Shown here in pieces: positions 22,866 to 33,739 of a stretch of 64,000 nt of DNA (position 1 is its first letter; each line of letters starts with the position of its first letter). The DNA lies in assembly GCA_944470555.2 (NCBI GenBank), contig OX104130.1, positions 42,069,491 to 42,133,490 on the forward strand. Reading direction: 5' to 3'. Both the position numbers and the translations under genes were made by a program. The notes beneath the pieces are model-generated. The model was not told the DNA's origin. It did no database searches and saw nothing but the letters and a program-made list of their open reading frames with translations. Source of the stretch: Heterobilharzia americana (taxonomy: Eukaryota; Platyhelminthes; Trematoda; Strigeidida; Schistosomatidae).

Positions 22866-24036
22866 CGGGTATCAGTAGTTGTTTCGATATGTATATGATA
22901 AGTATTAGTTATCTAGATTTACTGTAGGTGAATATTTTGTTGTTCTATTAAGAATTCAAGATAGACGTATTTTCTTATCTTACTAACTATGTTCATCCTC
23001 AAGTGGAATATATCCCAGTTTGCAACATAAAAAGTTCGATGACCTTTTCAAAAATACTTTTTTATATTAAAAACCTTGTTAAACTTAAAAAAGCTCTATA
23101 TATATACATTGAAATAGTTTATCAGAAATACTATTCATTTTGGCAATGAATTAAATTTTTATGTTGAAACGTTTTCTTTATTAGTTCAAGTGAATTCGTG
23201 CATGTTAATTCATAAAAAAGCAAATAATACGATAGAAATCGACTGCTTCAAATTACAAAAGCAAGAATGAAAATCAAATATTACTAATCCATTCAAAGGC
23301 ATGTCATGCAATGTTGATAAAGAAGCATTGATCAAGTTTCAAATAGCACGGTATAATACAAGTTTGACGAATTACTTTTACAAAATATGAGAAGAATTAT
23401 GAGCAAAGAGAGATACCATCAAAGTAGTTGGGAGTCAGATATCAAGATGCACAGATGATGTGCACAAACAAACAACAATAAATAGAAAGTTCAATAAAGC
23501 TTCGAATACACTTTTAGAGGCGATTCGTGAGACTTATTTACTTGGTTGTTGATAGGAATCGCATTTCATTCTATTCAGGAGTCGTCGGTTTAAGTTACCA
23601 AAAAGTAATTGGCAGGACTGTCAAACGTTTAACGTTTCCTTCAGTTAGTACTTGGTTAAGCATTTTTTAATCGGTAAACGCAGTTGGACCAATACTTGAT
23701 GAATTCACTATAGATGGAAAGGAATTTCAAAAGGTGGCAGCTTATAGGTGATTCTAAATGAAGACAAGCTTTCTGTAATCGAAGTGAAACCAAATTGAAT
23801 TTGGTCTCTATGAGTTAGTTCAATTTAAGCCTAATTAGTGGATGTTATTAGGTCTTAACTGAAACAAACCGGTGCCAAAGTATGCTTTCAGTATGCTTAT
23901 AGACTGAGTTCTGTAGACTCGCATATTCATGCAACTCGACGCTAAGATTATAATGTAAAAAAGGAAAAAGACCTTTTACACTCATAAACTTGAAGCAGAG
24001 ATAATAATTTTACGCACACTACTGTTTTGTATAGAG
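22866..24036. other. AT-rich stretch, no feature seen
   Basis: No open frame or repeat of note. Confidence 0.5.

Positions 24037-24117
<81 letters not shown>
24037..24117. repeat. (TA)n(GA)n compound microsatellite
   Basis: A TA run at 24037-24086, interrupted once by C at 24047, passes directly into about 16 AG units ending at 24117. It has the same TA-then-GA layout as 1780-1844. Confidence 0.95.
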
Positions 24118-24120
<3 letters not shown>

Positions 24121-25270
24121 TTTCCTGCCAATTTTCTCAGGAGGTTTTAAATTATTGGTGAATATTTTTTGCTGAATTAAACTGCGTAGCCTTTTATTTG
24201 TTAAAGCACGTTTACTCGGAATTATAAAATATGCAGTAGACATGAGATGTTATCCTTCTACGTACATTACATTGTATTTTTGCCAACTTGCAAAACTATA
24301 CATGTTACATAGGTCCTAAAACAACACGCTGTATGCGTAGGCTGACGCTCTTATAAAATCTGTTGTCTCCTTTTTCGTCTGAAAGATAGCAGATAGTTAT
24401 TCTTAGAAATGATCTTTAAGGCTGATTCAACACAAACATTATACAAATGACTTCCTGCCAAACAAAACATTCACCTTTTGAAACTAGTTACCAGTGGGTA
24501 ATCCGAATTAGCTGTCTAGTCTTCGGTTTCAGGCAGTCACTGAAGTTTACAAGTTTTGTTTACAATATGACTATTAAGCTAAAGGAAGTGGCAGTGTGGC
24601 GTAAGAGTTTAAGACAGAGAGAGGTTCAGCTTGAAGCCCTCATTAGTAAGGCATATTTGAATATATGAAGAGAGTGGCATTTTCTTAGCAACTGAAATCT
24701 GTGTCCCTCAGTTTTAAAGTCGCAGACTTGATTACTGCACTGCTTAAGTCACAAGTGACCCTCTGCATGACTGGACCAGGTACACGAATTCATCAAAAGT
24801 GACAAATGTTGCGGTCTTCGTTCAGGAATATTAGTCAGGGTAGCAAGTTACCTCACAAACTCATTGTTTCGAGTAACATAAGAGATTTTAGATATTATTT
24901 TGATAGACTGACAGAATGTTTAACCAGTAACTGTTTCTACTGACCACAACATCCATGATCACTGATGTAGCAGCATCTTGTAAGTAAAAACAGTTTATTG
25001 CTCTTCATAATCGAGGAAATTGTCATGCAAAAGTAATACATTCTCTCTACACTCAAAATTTCATTCATCTTATCCCTAAACAATAGTCAGTTCACGATAT
25101 AGTGCGACCTCCATCCAATGCCATCTTTGAGTACGTGTACGTGGACCTACCGGTCGCGATTTCCCATTGGAACTTTGTTAATCGCCTCTTGAAGCTAGTA
25201 AAGCCACTAAAGAGCACTAGAATAAATCAGTTTAGAGACTTGAGGGAATTTCATTGATTTTAGGTTGGTA
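24118..25270. other. AT-rich stretch, no feature seen
   Basis: An open frame at 24447-24668 (+) has no motif or splice support. Confidence 0.45.
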
Positions 25271-25490
25271 CCCATTGTGAATTAACATCAGTTGAAGAAA
25301 CATCGGAGACCTGGGAGCACTGGACAGTAGTTTCATCCTAGTATGAGATTTCTCAGCAGTGCGCACCCACGACCCCATCAGGGATCAACTCCGAGCCTTT
25401 TAGGTTCCACGGCCAGCGCGTTACCATTGAGCCACTGGGTGGGAATCCAATAGTCCATATTTCCTACTTCTATCAGTTCATAATACTGGT
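25271..25490 (-). mobile_element. tRNA-derived SINE with hammerhead, left of a pair
   Basis: The most complete head of the family. On the minus strand there is an exact A box TGGCTCAATGG (25424-25434), a B-box-like GGAGTTGATCC (25382-25392), the hammerhead (25317-25362) and the tail ending near 25271. The upstream module at 25459-25488 is repeated inverted at 25606-25636, so this copy and the next are head to head around a centre of about 117 bp. Confidence 0.75.
25317..25362 (-). ncRNA. Mutated hammerhead motif
   Basis: Stem I GCACTG/CAGTGC, GAAAC and the GTC triplet are intact. The first core block reads CTGAGAA, with the essential G8 changed to A, and the start of stem II has changed with it. 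Probably inactive. Confidence 0.5.
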
Positions 25491-25589
25491 GACTTAAATA
25501 GCTTCGGGAGGTGATTCCTGAAGCTTCAGTTAGATGTTGTGACTGGTGGGACCAACCACGTCGAACATGAGGACAGTTACGCAACAACG

Positions 25590-25816
25590 GAACTGGATGG
25601 ATGTCACGCTGTATCGTGAACTGGCAGAAGCAGGAAATATAAACTATTGAATTCCAACCAAGTTGCTCAAAACTGGCTCACAAAACCTAAAGGCTCTAAA
25701 TTCGACGCTTGGTGGGTGCTGTTTAGAAGTCTCATACTAAGATGAAAAACCTGTCCAGTGCTCGCAGGTTTCCACTGTTCCTCCAAATGGTTTTAGTCCA
25801 TGATGGATGGCAGTTT
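25590..25816 (+). mobile_element. Degraded hammerhead SINE, right of a pair
   Basis: Plus-strand copy: the module GTCACGCTGTATCGTGAAC, the segment TTGAATTCCAACCAAGTTGC, a decayed B-box region, then CCTGTCCAGTGCTCGCAGG and the tail AGTCCATGATGGATGGCAG. The hammerhead core is lost (TTTAGAAG in place of CTGAGGAG). Confidence 0.65.
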
Positions 25817-26560
25817 GAGATTCATAAAATACCCGCAAGACTCTAAATTGAATAGTCAACTTCACCGATTTTCTATTCATGGCCTACATGTATGTAAGCC
25901 CACTATATAAAAAGAACGGAAAGTGAATGAATTCTGAACTAATGGACTATGGCCATGGATCTTTTATCTATCACTGACAAGTGAGGCAGAGATATTATAT
26001 TCAAACACACATCTAGTTCATGTTTAATTAACACAAACAGAATTTGGAAAAAATCTGGATATACACAATTACATATAAGAAAAACATTAATTCAAGTAAA
26101 ATCTCAACCTTAAGCTAATGACAAGAACAGCCTAACAAAATTTGTTTTTTTTCATATCAAACTGATATTAGTTGGCCTGATTCGTATGTCCTCTTATTTA
26201 TCTGCTTACCCATTAGCTAATATGTTTACTATTTCTTAACATTAAGTATTATAGCATACTATAATATTGATCTTATCACTAGTCCCAATCACTTCAAAGG
26301 ATGAGAATAAAATAATTTACCAAGAATAAAATTTTTCGACCACCATTTGCTTATATATGCTAATAAATTTGTCATGTCAAGAAATTAAATTAGATTTAAT
26401 GACCTGAAATGATTCATTTCTATGTACTTTTTATTTACTTCACAGTATCAAGTATATTTTTGACGCACAACGTATAAAAAGAAGGTGGAAATGGCTTTTA
26501 ATGACACAACAAGAGTAAATATTTTCGGTGTATTTGTGGTAGATTCGCAATCGCTCAATG
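25817..26560. other. AT-rich stretch, no feature seen
   Basis: No supported gene or repeat. Confidence 0.5.
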
Positions 26561-26700
26561 TATTTCAAGTTGTTGTTCATCGTAGACTGACATCAGTTGG
26601 AAGAAAAATGGAAACCTGAGAGCACTGGAGAGCTGTTTCGCCCTAGTATGAGACTCCTCAGTAGTGCGAAACCTCGACCCTGCCAGAGATCAAACCCGTT
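26561..26700 (-). mobile_element. 5'-truncated hammerhead SINE
   Basis: The minus strand keeps the B-box edge (GGTTTGATCTC), the hammerhead and the tail, ending in the family terminus (plus-strand TATTTCAAGTTGTTGTTCAT at 26561). The A-box half of the head is missing, as expected for 5' truncation. It has no partner copy on its right. Confidence 0.7.
26622..26667 (-). ncRNA. Hammerhead motif with weakened stems
   Basis: The core CTGAGGA (complement of 26655-26661) and GAAAC are intact. Stem I has one mismatch at its inner end, stem II relies on G-U pairs, and the cleavage triplet is CTC with a mismatch in stem III. Confidence 0.5.
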
Positions 26701-28280
26701 CAATGTTTATCGAATTCTTATCAGAACTCTAATGGCCGTTGGATGTAAATCCATATTCTGCTTAAAGAATACAAAATGGGAATAATCCTGTTAAATCACG
26801 GCTGATCAGTTGCTAATCAGCAAAATGAGTATGCATTAGAATTTATAAAAAAAGTTAACGACAATCTACAACATGTAAGTTTAGTCAATATTCTGTATTG
26901 GTATTCACTATAAAATCAAATGATGAAAAAAAACAGTGTGTTTAAACATAATAAGGATAACAATGAATTCTGTTACAGTCATTTTAAGTTAGTTAATAAG
27001 TCTGTAATGATCCTGAAGACAATGTACACACCAATGTTACACGATTGTACATCAGTCATATTTTTAAAACTGATGATACTTTAAAGTCATTACCGTGACA
27101 GTGAAACAGAGGTCTGTAGGGCCTGTAAAGTAATCAACAGTAGTAACTTTACTGATGCTAGGATAATAAATACAAAATTTTAAATGAAAATAAGAATATA
27201 CACCTACTGTGTATACATATATATTTATGATTAAAAAAACAGCCAGAAGCAAAAATGACTATATTATATAATCTCATATGATGGCAGCATAAAAGAATAT
27301 AAGAAGTGTAACCTTCCTGATGGCGCCAACTGTATAGTAGACTAGAAGAATGACAAAGGTCTACAAGTAAAAAACTTTTGAAAAATCAGTTCTACTTCGG
27401 CCAAATCTGAGCTAAATTATTATCGATCAGTACTAAGCATTAAAATTAATGTATATCTAACGTCTATATAATCATTTCACTTCAAACAAAATATATAGAG
27501 TACTTCGATAGCTAATATCACACTTATCCTATTACTGACAGTGTAACAGTAAACAACCCTCAAATTTCATTAATAGGTGTATTTGTGTTATCGAAGCTGA
27601 GTTGTTAGGATTCACTGAGACGTTCATTTTATAAATCTTCTTCAGTTTTGGATGTAGTGTCAGAGTAACAAATAGTTTCAATCCATGATGAAAACCATTT
27701 CGAACGGTATCAGTTTACATAAAAAGGAAAATGAATTACAGCAACAGTCCCTGTTATCCCGTATTGTTATTGAGCGCAAATTCTGTAAAGGGAGAAGTGT
27801 GCAGATTAGTTTATATTCCGAGTACAAAATAGTATACAATCCCACTAGTCTTTTCTTCGAAGAATCACGTCATTTTGGCTAAAATAATAAAGATAGTAAT
27901 GATAATCGCTTTATTTCAAACAACATATATGCTCCGTTATGGAATTCTCAGCAGGTAACATTTCAATGAGTACGCCCTCCCCTAAATATTTTTACGAGAA
28001 ATAATTTCTGCATCTGAATAATTTTAAAAGTAATAGAACTGAAGTCAGTGATTTGAAATGGATAGTTGGTGTTATAATGGCTGGTTAGTCCGTACTTGGG
28101 AATGAATACAAAACCGAGTGTAATCAGTGTGGTGGTGGTTCAGTCAACCAGCATGAAATTGTATTTTTAAGCATCTATATATCCATTTCAATCGTGCATA
28201 GCGTTAATCCGCTGTATTGTTCTTGGCTTGAAAAACGACAGATTAAAAACATTTTTAAAAAGTGCGATTACTACTTTTTG
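26701..28280. other. AT-rich stretch, no feature seen
   Basis: Short frames at 27064-27252 (-) and 27685-27882 (+) have no support. Confidence 0.45.
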
Positions 28281-29067
28281 ATTTGTCCTTCGCGTTCCTA
28301 GTGGAAAATAGAGCTTCAGTAGCACAACTCTTCACTCTGTTCTCTAAAGTCTTTTCAACCCGGCTCCACGATTGCCTGCCCAGAAACTTTCATTTCTTCC
28401 TCAAACCATCTCCGTGTCACCCTAGAACGCCTAACTAGTCTTTTCTCACTTCGGTTCCACCCAAGGGCGTGGTGCGTGATGTTCCCGAATGGTCTCCTCA
28501 GTAAATGCTCAATCAAATCCTTCCCCACTTTCTTCTGCACATTTGTTGGGCGATAGGTTCTTATTTGGTTCATTGCCAGCCAGCCAGAGTTTCTTGTTGC
28601 TTATTCTTTCTGGCAATTTGAAATGATCTTTAGTATTAGGGGAGCGTAGGTGGCAGCTATTGATGTGTGTCTGAAGTTTGTTGGAAATGCTTTTCGTGAC
28701 ACGCCAAAAATTTGAACAGTATAGAAGTAATGAATTAAATGAATTAGTGTTGAAAATCCGGATCTTTTTCTTTATGTTCAGTGCAGTGCAGTGCAGTAGA
28801 TCTCCACACTGATTTCAGATTAATGCAGGGATGCCTGTCTTGCTGTCCTTCAGATCCTGGTTTCGGCGTCCTCATCTGTGCCACCACTTGTAGTTGAGAT
28901 GCTGCTGCCTAAGCGGGTAGGTAGGCAGGTGAAAGAGACAACTTTATTTAGGTTTCTGTCGTGGATAGTGATCGGTGCTTGTTGTTGTTGGTTAGGTATC
29001 TCTATCACCTCTGTACTCTCTACGTTCACCTGAAAGAAGTTGCGTCTCTGCTGCCTCGCCTCTTCTA
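28281..29067 (-). mobile_element. Old RTE element, 3' part (split by insertion)
   Basis: The 3' third of an RTE-type non-LTR retrotransposon, read on the minus strand and strongly diverged from the copy at 48753-52075. Blocks matching the C-terminal coding region (28355-28573) and the region after the RT palm (28820-29060) are recognisable. The match breaks off exactly at CCTCGCCTCTTCTA (29054-29067) and resumes at the same 14 bases at 31601-31614, so the intervening DNA is an insertion. The 3' end is near 28270-28281; no duplication for this element was found. Confidence 0.8.
28355..28573 (-). pseudogene. Old RTE C-terminal coding remnant
   Basis: The 72-codon frame contains IRTYRPTNVQKKV and GNITHHALGWN. 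These parallel the segment NQPRTCRSNNMQEEVEMDW ... HHALGQLLEWN of the younger copies, the post-RT region typical of RTE proteins. It is an isolated fragment. Confidence 0.65.
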
Positions 29068-29191
29068 TTATTATTATTATATTATTAGTCCCTTGGGTTC
29101 CTAGTGGAACATAGGGCTTCACTAGCACGTCTCCAGTGACCTCTGTTCTCTGAGATCTTTTGAACCTGGTTCCACAACAGCCCACAACCTC

Positions 29192-29518
29192 TCATTTCCT
29201 CCTCACACGATCTCCTGCATGTCGCCCTCGCCACATACGCCCAACTCGTCGCTTCCCATGGGGATTCCACTCGAGCAACTGGCCCAGAGCGTGATGTCCC
29301 CACTCGGCCTTCTCAGTGCATGTCCAATCCATCTCCACTTCCTCCTGCATATTATTTGAGCGACAGGTTCTTGGTTGGTTTGTTCCCAGAGTTCCTTGTT
29401 GCTTATTCTTTCTGGCAATCCATCTGATCTTCAGTAACCAGCCAGCGTTAGCAGTTGTTGATGAATATCTGTAGTTTGTTGGAAATCCCTTTCGTAACGC
29501 GCCAAGTCTCTGAACCAT
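29192..29518 (-). pseudogene. RTE C-terminal region remnant
   Basis: Minus-strand frames here encode the post-RT segment, with RKNKQQGTLGTNQPRT followed by HHALGQLLEWNPHGKRR. The reading frame shifts within it: the overlapping frame at 29203-29418 carries RWIGHALRRPSGDIT, which fits the RTE family better. Confidence 0.7.
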
Positions 29519-29978
29519 ACAGATGCACTGACTTGACGTTGGTGTTAAAAATCCGTATCTTGTTCCGCATGCTGAGTGCAGGAGATCTCCACACTGGTTT
29601 CAGGCTAATGAAGGCCTGTCTTGCTTTTCCGATTCTGGCTTTGACATCCTCGTCTGTCCCGCCTGTAGATGAAACAGTGCTGCCTAGATAGGTGAAGGAG
29701 GTTACTTCCTTTAAGTTTCTCCCGTTGATGGTGATTGGAGTTTGTTGTTGATGGTGGTGGTGCGGTATCTTCATCACTCTTGTCTTCTCTATGTTCACTT
29801 GAAGTCCAGTCTTAGCTGCCTCTTCTGTCAACGTGTTAGTTTTCGCCTGCAGGTCATCAAGTTTCTGTGACATCAGGCACAAGTCATCGGCGAAATCCAA
29901 GTCTTCTAGGTTCTTTTCCGCAGTCCAGCGTATCCCCCTCTTCTCGCTCCCCACTGTTTGCTGCATGATCCAGTCCAC
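29448..29978 (-). pseudogene. RTE reverse transcriptase, palm and thumb part
   Basis: Minus-strand frame of 176 codons. It contains the catalytic FADD box (minus complement of 29883-29894), the following LCLMSQKLDDLQAK, then GLQVNIEKTRVMKI and SFTYLGSTVSSTGG, all typical of RTE-clade RT. It begins just after a deletion of about 57 bases that removed the QGCLLSP motif still present at the other locus. Upstream RT lies in another frame. Confidence 0.85.
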
Positions 29979-30295
29979 TTCACTTCAAAAGCATCACTGA
30001 GCTTCCCATTGTGAATTACTTGGCATGTGGCATCTTCATATAGTTGTTGAATGAAGCGGAGAAGGGTTGGTGGTACTCCGTAGTAATGAAGCAGCTTCCA
30101 AATTACCTCTCGGTCGACGCTGTCAAAGGCCTTCTCAAAGTCGATAAAGTTGAGGTAGAGAGCTGATTGCCATTCTGTGCTCTGTTCTATGATGATACGA
30201 AGCGTTGCAATTTGGTCCGCACATGATTTGTACTTCCTGAAGCCTGCCTGTTCCGGTCGTAGTTTTGAATCCAATGCATTCTTCAGCCTCTCCAA
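29906..30295 (-). pseudogene. RTE reverse transcriptase, fingers and palm part
   Basis: The frame contains LRPEQAGFRKYKSCADQI and the first catalytic box DFEKAFDSVDR (motif A, D in FEKAFD), followed by KLLHYYGVPPTLLRFIQQLY. Its C terminus runs out of frame where the 57-base deletion and a GTGAAGTG duplication lie (near 29976-29990). Confidence 0.85.
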
Positions 30296-30306
30296 GATGA
30301 TGCGGC

Positions 30307-30890
30307 CTAATATTTTGCGTGGGGTGGATAGGAGAATGATTCCTCGCCAGTTCTTGCAAACACTGAGGTCTCCCTTCTTCGGCAGTTTGACAACATAACT
30401 CTTCTTTCAATCAATGGGCAGGTACCTTCTCTTCCTTCCACACCTTCTGCAACAGTGGTGTGGTGTGAGCATGTCCGCTGTTGTCTGTTGTCTGCGTCTG
30501 TTCTCAGTGCTTCTGGCGGGAATCCATTTGGTCCTGCTGCTTTCCCGCATTTCAGTAGCTTTATAGTGTTCAGGACTTCCACTTTTGTTGGAGGATTTAT
30601 GTTCACTTGTAGTTCAGCGACTGGGCTGTAGGTGGTATTTCTGGACGAAGTGCAGGTGGTGGTCGATCCAGGAGCTTCTTGAATTGGTCGGCCCATTGTT
30701 TCCTTTGTTTCTCTTCTTTCGTAATTAAATTTCCTTCATCATCTCTCATTGGCTTCGTCTGCGTTGATTTCCTCCCAGATAGCAACCTGGTTATTTGATA
30801 CAATGTTGTCAGGTCTCTCTTACCTGTAGCCTGTCTGTTCTGCTTCACTTGCCAGTGTTTCGTAGAAGTGTCTTTTGTCTTTGCGTGCAC
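30307..30890 (-). pseudogene. RTE linker between endonuclease and RT
   Basis: Two overlapping minus-strand frames (30603-30890 and 30307-30696). They carry GKRDLTTLYQITRLLSGRK, QRKQWADQFKKLLDRP and EVLNTIKLLKCGKAAGP, the conserved region just before RTE reverse transcriptase. A frameshift near 30650 separates them. Confidence 0.8.
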
Positions 30891-31393
30891 TCTTCTTCAC
30901 TTCCTTGTCCAGTGTTTTGTACACTGCACTCAGTTCCCCTTGTCGTTGAACATCCTTGCACTGGTCCATCTTCTACTTCACCATCCTCCTCCCCCTACTC
31001 TATCAGCCTCCATGTATCCGTCAAGATCCATTCCTTCCTTGTCTTCTTCCCTCTTCCTTCCTAATACGGTTATGCAGGTTTCTTTCCACATAGCTTTCAA
31101 AGACTTCCAGTGTTCATCCACACAAGTTTATTCAGGAACGTTCCTTGATATCTCCCATTTTGTCTTGATGGCTGCCGTGAAGATTTCCTTTGTAGTTTCG
31201 TCCTTCAGTTTCCTAGTGTTGTGCTTCAACTGCGGTCTATCACTAGCTTCCTTGAAGGCTTTCAACTTGATTTGGAAGGTTCCTTGCACTAGATAGTGCG
31301 TTATCTGAACCTACATCTGCTCCTCTTCTTGCCCTTGTGTCAAGTAGGCTGCATCTCCACTCTCTTCACATTGAGATGAAGTCGATCTGATTT

Positions 31394-31693
31394 TTAGTGT
31401 GTCCATCTGGTGAAATCCATGTCGCTTTGTGGATATCTTTGTGCTTGAACACTGCCTCCAATCACCAAATCGTTGAATGCGCAGAATTCTGCAAACAATT
31501 CTCCATTCTCGTTCATTTCACCTAGCGCCTCTCGGCCCACGGTTAGTTCTCTTCCTGTGTTGTCCCCACCCAGTTTGGCATTCATGTCGCACATTAGAAT
31601 CCTCGCCTCTTCTACTAACTTGTTATTTTTTGCCTGTAGATCTTCGAGCTTGTGCCACATTAGACATAAATCAACATCATCGGCGAAATCCAA
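31394..31693 (-). pseudogene. Chimeric frame across nested RTE junction
   Basis: A 99-codon minus-strand frame. Its first 30 codons are the RT FADD region of the old element (FADDVDLCLMWHKLEDL; FADD is the complement of 31676-31687). The rest is the endonuclease region of the younger element (MCDMNAKLGGDNTGREL, FAEFCAFNDLVIGGS). The join is at the duplicated 14 bases (31601-31614), which encode the linking residues in frame. It is a by-product of insertion; expression is not implied. Confidence 0.85.
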
Positions 31694-31698
31694 ATCGT

Positions 31699-32318
31699 CT
31701 AGTGTCTTCTCATCGGTCCAGCCAGCTGCTCACAGTTTGTTGCATTATTTAGTGCAGTCGACCGCATACATTGCGATCGTCGGTGATAGTGGGTGGCAAC
31801 CCTGTCTTGTGTTACTCTTCTCTTCACTTTAAAGGCATCAGTGAGCTTTCTATTGTGAATCACTTGGTATGTAGCATCATATAGCATGTAGCTTTTGTTG
31901 AATGAGTTTGATATAGGTTTGTGGCACTAAATCCGTAGTGTTGTAGCAGCTGTCTTCCAAATTACTTCTCGGTCGACGCTGTCGAAGGCCTCCCAAGTTT
32001 GAAGAGGTTGAGGTAAGATGGAGAGTTGTCTGCCTTTCTATGCTCTGTTCTATGATGATGGTTAGCTTTGCATTTTGATCTACACGTGATTTGTTCTTCT
32101 TGAAAGCAGACAGCCTGTTCCGGTTGCAATTTCGAATCCAGCACAATTTTTGTCTGTCCAGGATGATGCGGCCTAATTTTTTGCTTGCTTTGGGTGGACA
32201 GGGATGGAGCATGACTCCACGTTGGTCTTTTTTTTTCTGAGAGTTTGACAAGATAGCTCTTCTTCCAATCAGTAGGCAGGTACCTTTCCCTCCCACCCTT
32301 CTTCTTAACCTTATGCAA
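31699..32318 (-). pseudogene. Old RTE reverse transcriptase remnants
   Basis: Overlapping short frames hold decayed RT blocks: KIRPHHPGQTKIVLDSKLQP (cf. ILERLKDALNSKLRPEQAG), then SYLNLFKLGRPSTASTEK, and DATYQVIHNRKLTDAFKVK. It lacks the 5-base duplication seen in the two younger copies at the end of the DAF-VK block. Confidence 0.7.
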
Positions 32319-33190
32319 CTATGATGTGAGCATATCTGCTAATATCTCTGCGTCTATTTTCAGTGCTTCTGGTGGAAATCCATCTGGTCCTAGTGCTTTC
32401 TCAGTTTTCAACAACTTTATGGCGTTGAGGACTTCACTCCTGCTTTTGTCGGAGGGCTTGTGTTCACTGGTAATTTTGTGGCTCGCGGTTGGTGTTAACT
32501 AAGTTTCTTTCACTATCTTTCGTTGGTTTTATCTGTGTTGATCTCTTCCCAGATAGTAGCCTGGTTATTATATATAGTGTTGTCAGGTCTGTGTCTCTTC
32601 TCGCAGCCTGTTCTGCTGCAATTGCCAGTGTGTTGTAGAAGTGTCTTTATTCTTTCCGCGCACTCTTCTTCACTTCTTCTCCCAGTCTAGTGTTTTATAG
32701 ATTGTGTTCAGTTCCTTTCAAAGTTGTTCATCCCTACACTGCACTGCCCTGGTTCATCTTCTGCTTCACCATCTTCCTCCCTTTGCTCTTTCAGATTCCA
32801 TGTATCCATTGAGATTCAGTCCTTGTCTTGCCTCTTCTTCCCTCCTCCTATTACGTTTATGCAGGTTCTTTTCTACGTCTCTTTCAAAGGGTCCCAGTGT
32901 TCTTCTACGTAGGTATCTTCGCGGATGCTGCTTAATGTCTCCCATTTTCTTCTGATGGCTGAAACAGAGATTTCCTTTCTGGTTTCGTCTTTCAGTTTCT
33001 GGGTGGGTTTTGGACATTAACTGTGAACTATCATCACCAGCTCCCATGAAGGCTTTCAACTTGATTTTGAAGGCTTCTCTTACTAAACAGTGACTGGTGT
33101 GAACCTAAATCTGCCCCTTTTTTTATCTGATTTTTTGTCCAGTAGGCTGCGTATCCAATTTCTTAAGATTGAAATGAACTTGATCTGATT

Positions 33191-33739
33191 TTAAATGCAG
33201 TGTGACCATCCAGTGAATAATGAAATCCATGTCGCTGCCTTGTGAATATCCTTGTGTTTGTACACACTGCTTCCAACCACCAAATCGCTGAATGCGCAGA
33301 AGTCTGCAAGCAATTCTCCATTCTCATTTTTTTCACCGAGTGCCTCTCGACCTATGATTGGTTCTCTTCTCATGTTGTCTGCCTCCAGTTTGGCATTCAT
33401 GTCCCTCACTAGAATTTTGATGTCGCCAACTGGGGTGGGGTCTTGTCTACTACTGATTCCAGTTGTCTGTAGAATTTCTCCTTCTTCTCTTGATCTGCAT
33501 TATTTGTAGGTGTGTAGCGTTGCGTAGCATTGTATGATTGTGAATTTCCTCTCTTTTGAGTTGAATCTTGCCTTCAGGACCCTGAAAGAGATTGACTCCC
33601 ACTGCATGAGAGCCTTTGATGCTCTCGGGGACATCATGATAGCCACTCGGTGCCTTTGGTTGTTGTCTGGTTGACAGTATCGCAGTAGATTATTGACTCC
33701 TCTCAAACTGACAGTTTGGGGAGTCCACTTCCATTCCAC
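33191..33739 (-). pseudogene. Old RTE AP-endonuclease remnants
   Basis: Two frames. One (33500-33739) has WTPQTVSLRGVNNLLRY and MMSPRASKALMQWESIS. The other (33191-33409) has MRDMNAKLEADNMRREPII and GELLADFCAFSDLVVGSSV. These are the middle and C-terminal parts of the RTE endonuclease; DMNAKL corresponds to the catalytic D-x-N block. Confidence 0.75.

Larger units (their letters stand above)
29068..31600 (-). mobile_element. Younger RTE copy nested in the old one, 5'-truncated
   Basis: A 2.53-kb RTE copy. Its 3' tail of TAA/TTA units lies at 29068-29090 and its 5' end at 31600, inside the endonuclease region, so the 5' UTR and most of the endonuclease are missing. It is flanked by a perfect 14-bp duplication (29054-29067 and 31601-31614) whose sequence belongs to the host RTE element. 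By eye it is very close to the copy at 48753-52075. It is broken by frameshifts and an internal deletion and cannot encode a working reverse transcriptase. Confidence 0.9.

Noticed and set aside
29054..29067. Likeness of the 14-bp duplication to the RTE 5' end (CCTCGCCT)
   Set aside because: The shared eight bases are on opposite strands relative to element orientation and look coincidental.
30795..31296. Long plus-strand frames (up to 142 codons)
   Set aside because: They are the antisense of the RTE linker and endonuclease region on the minus strand.
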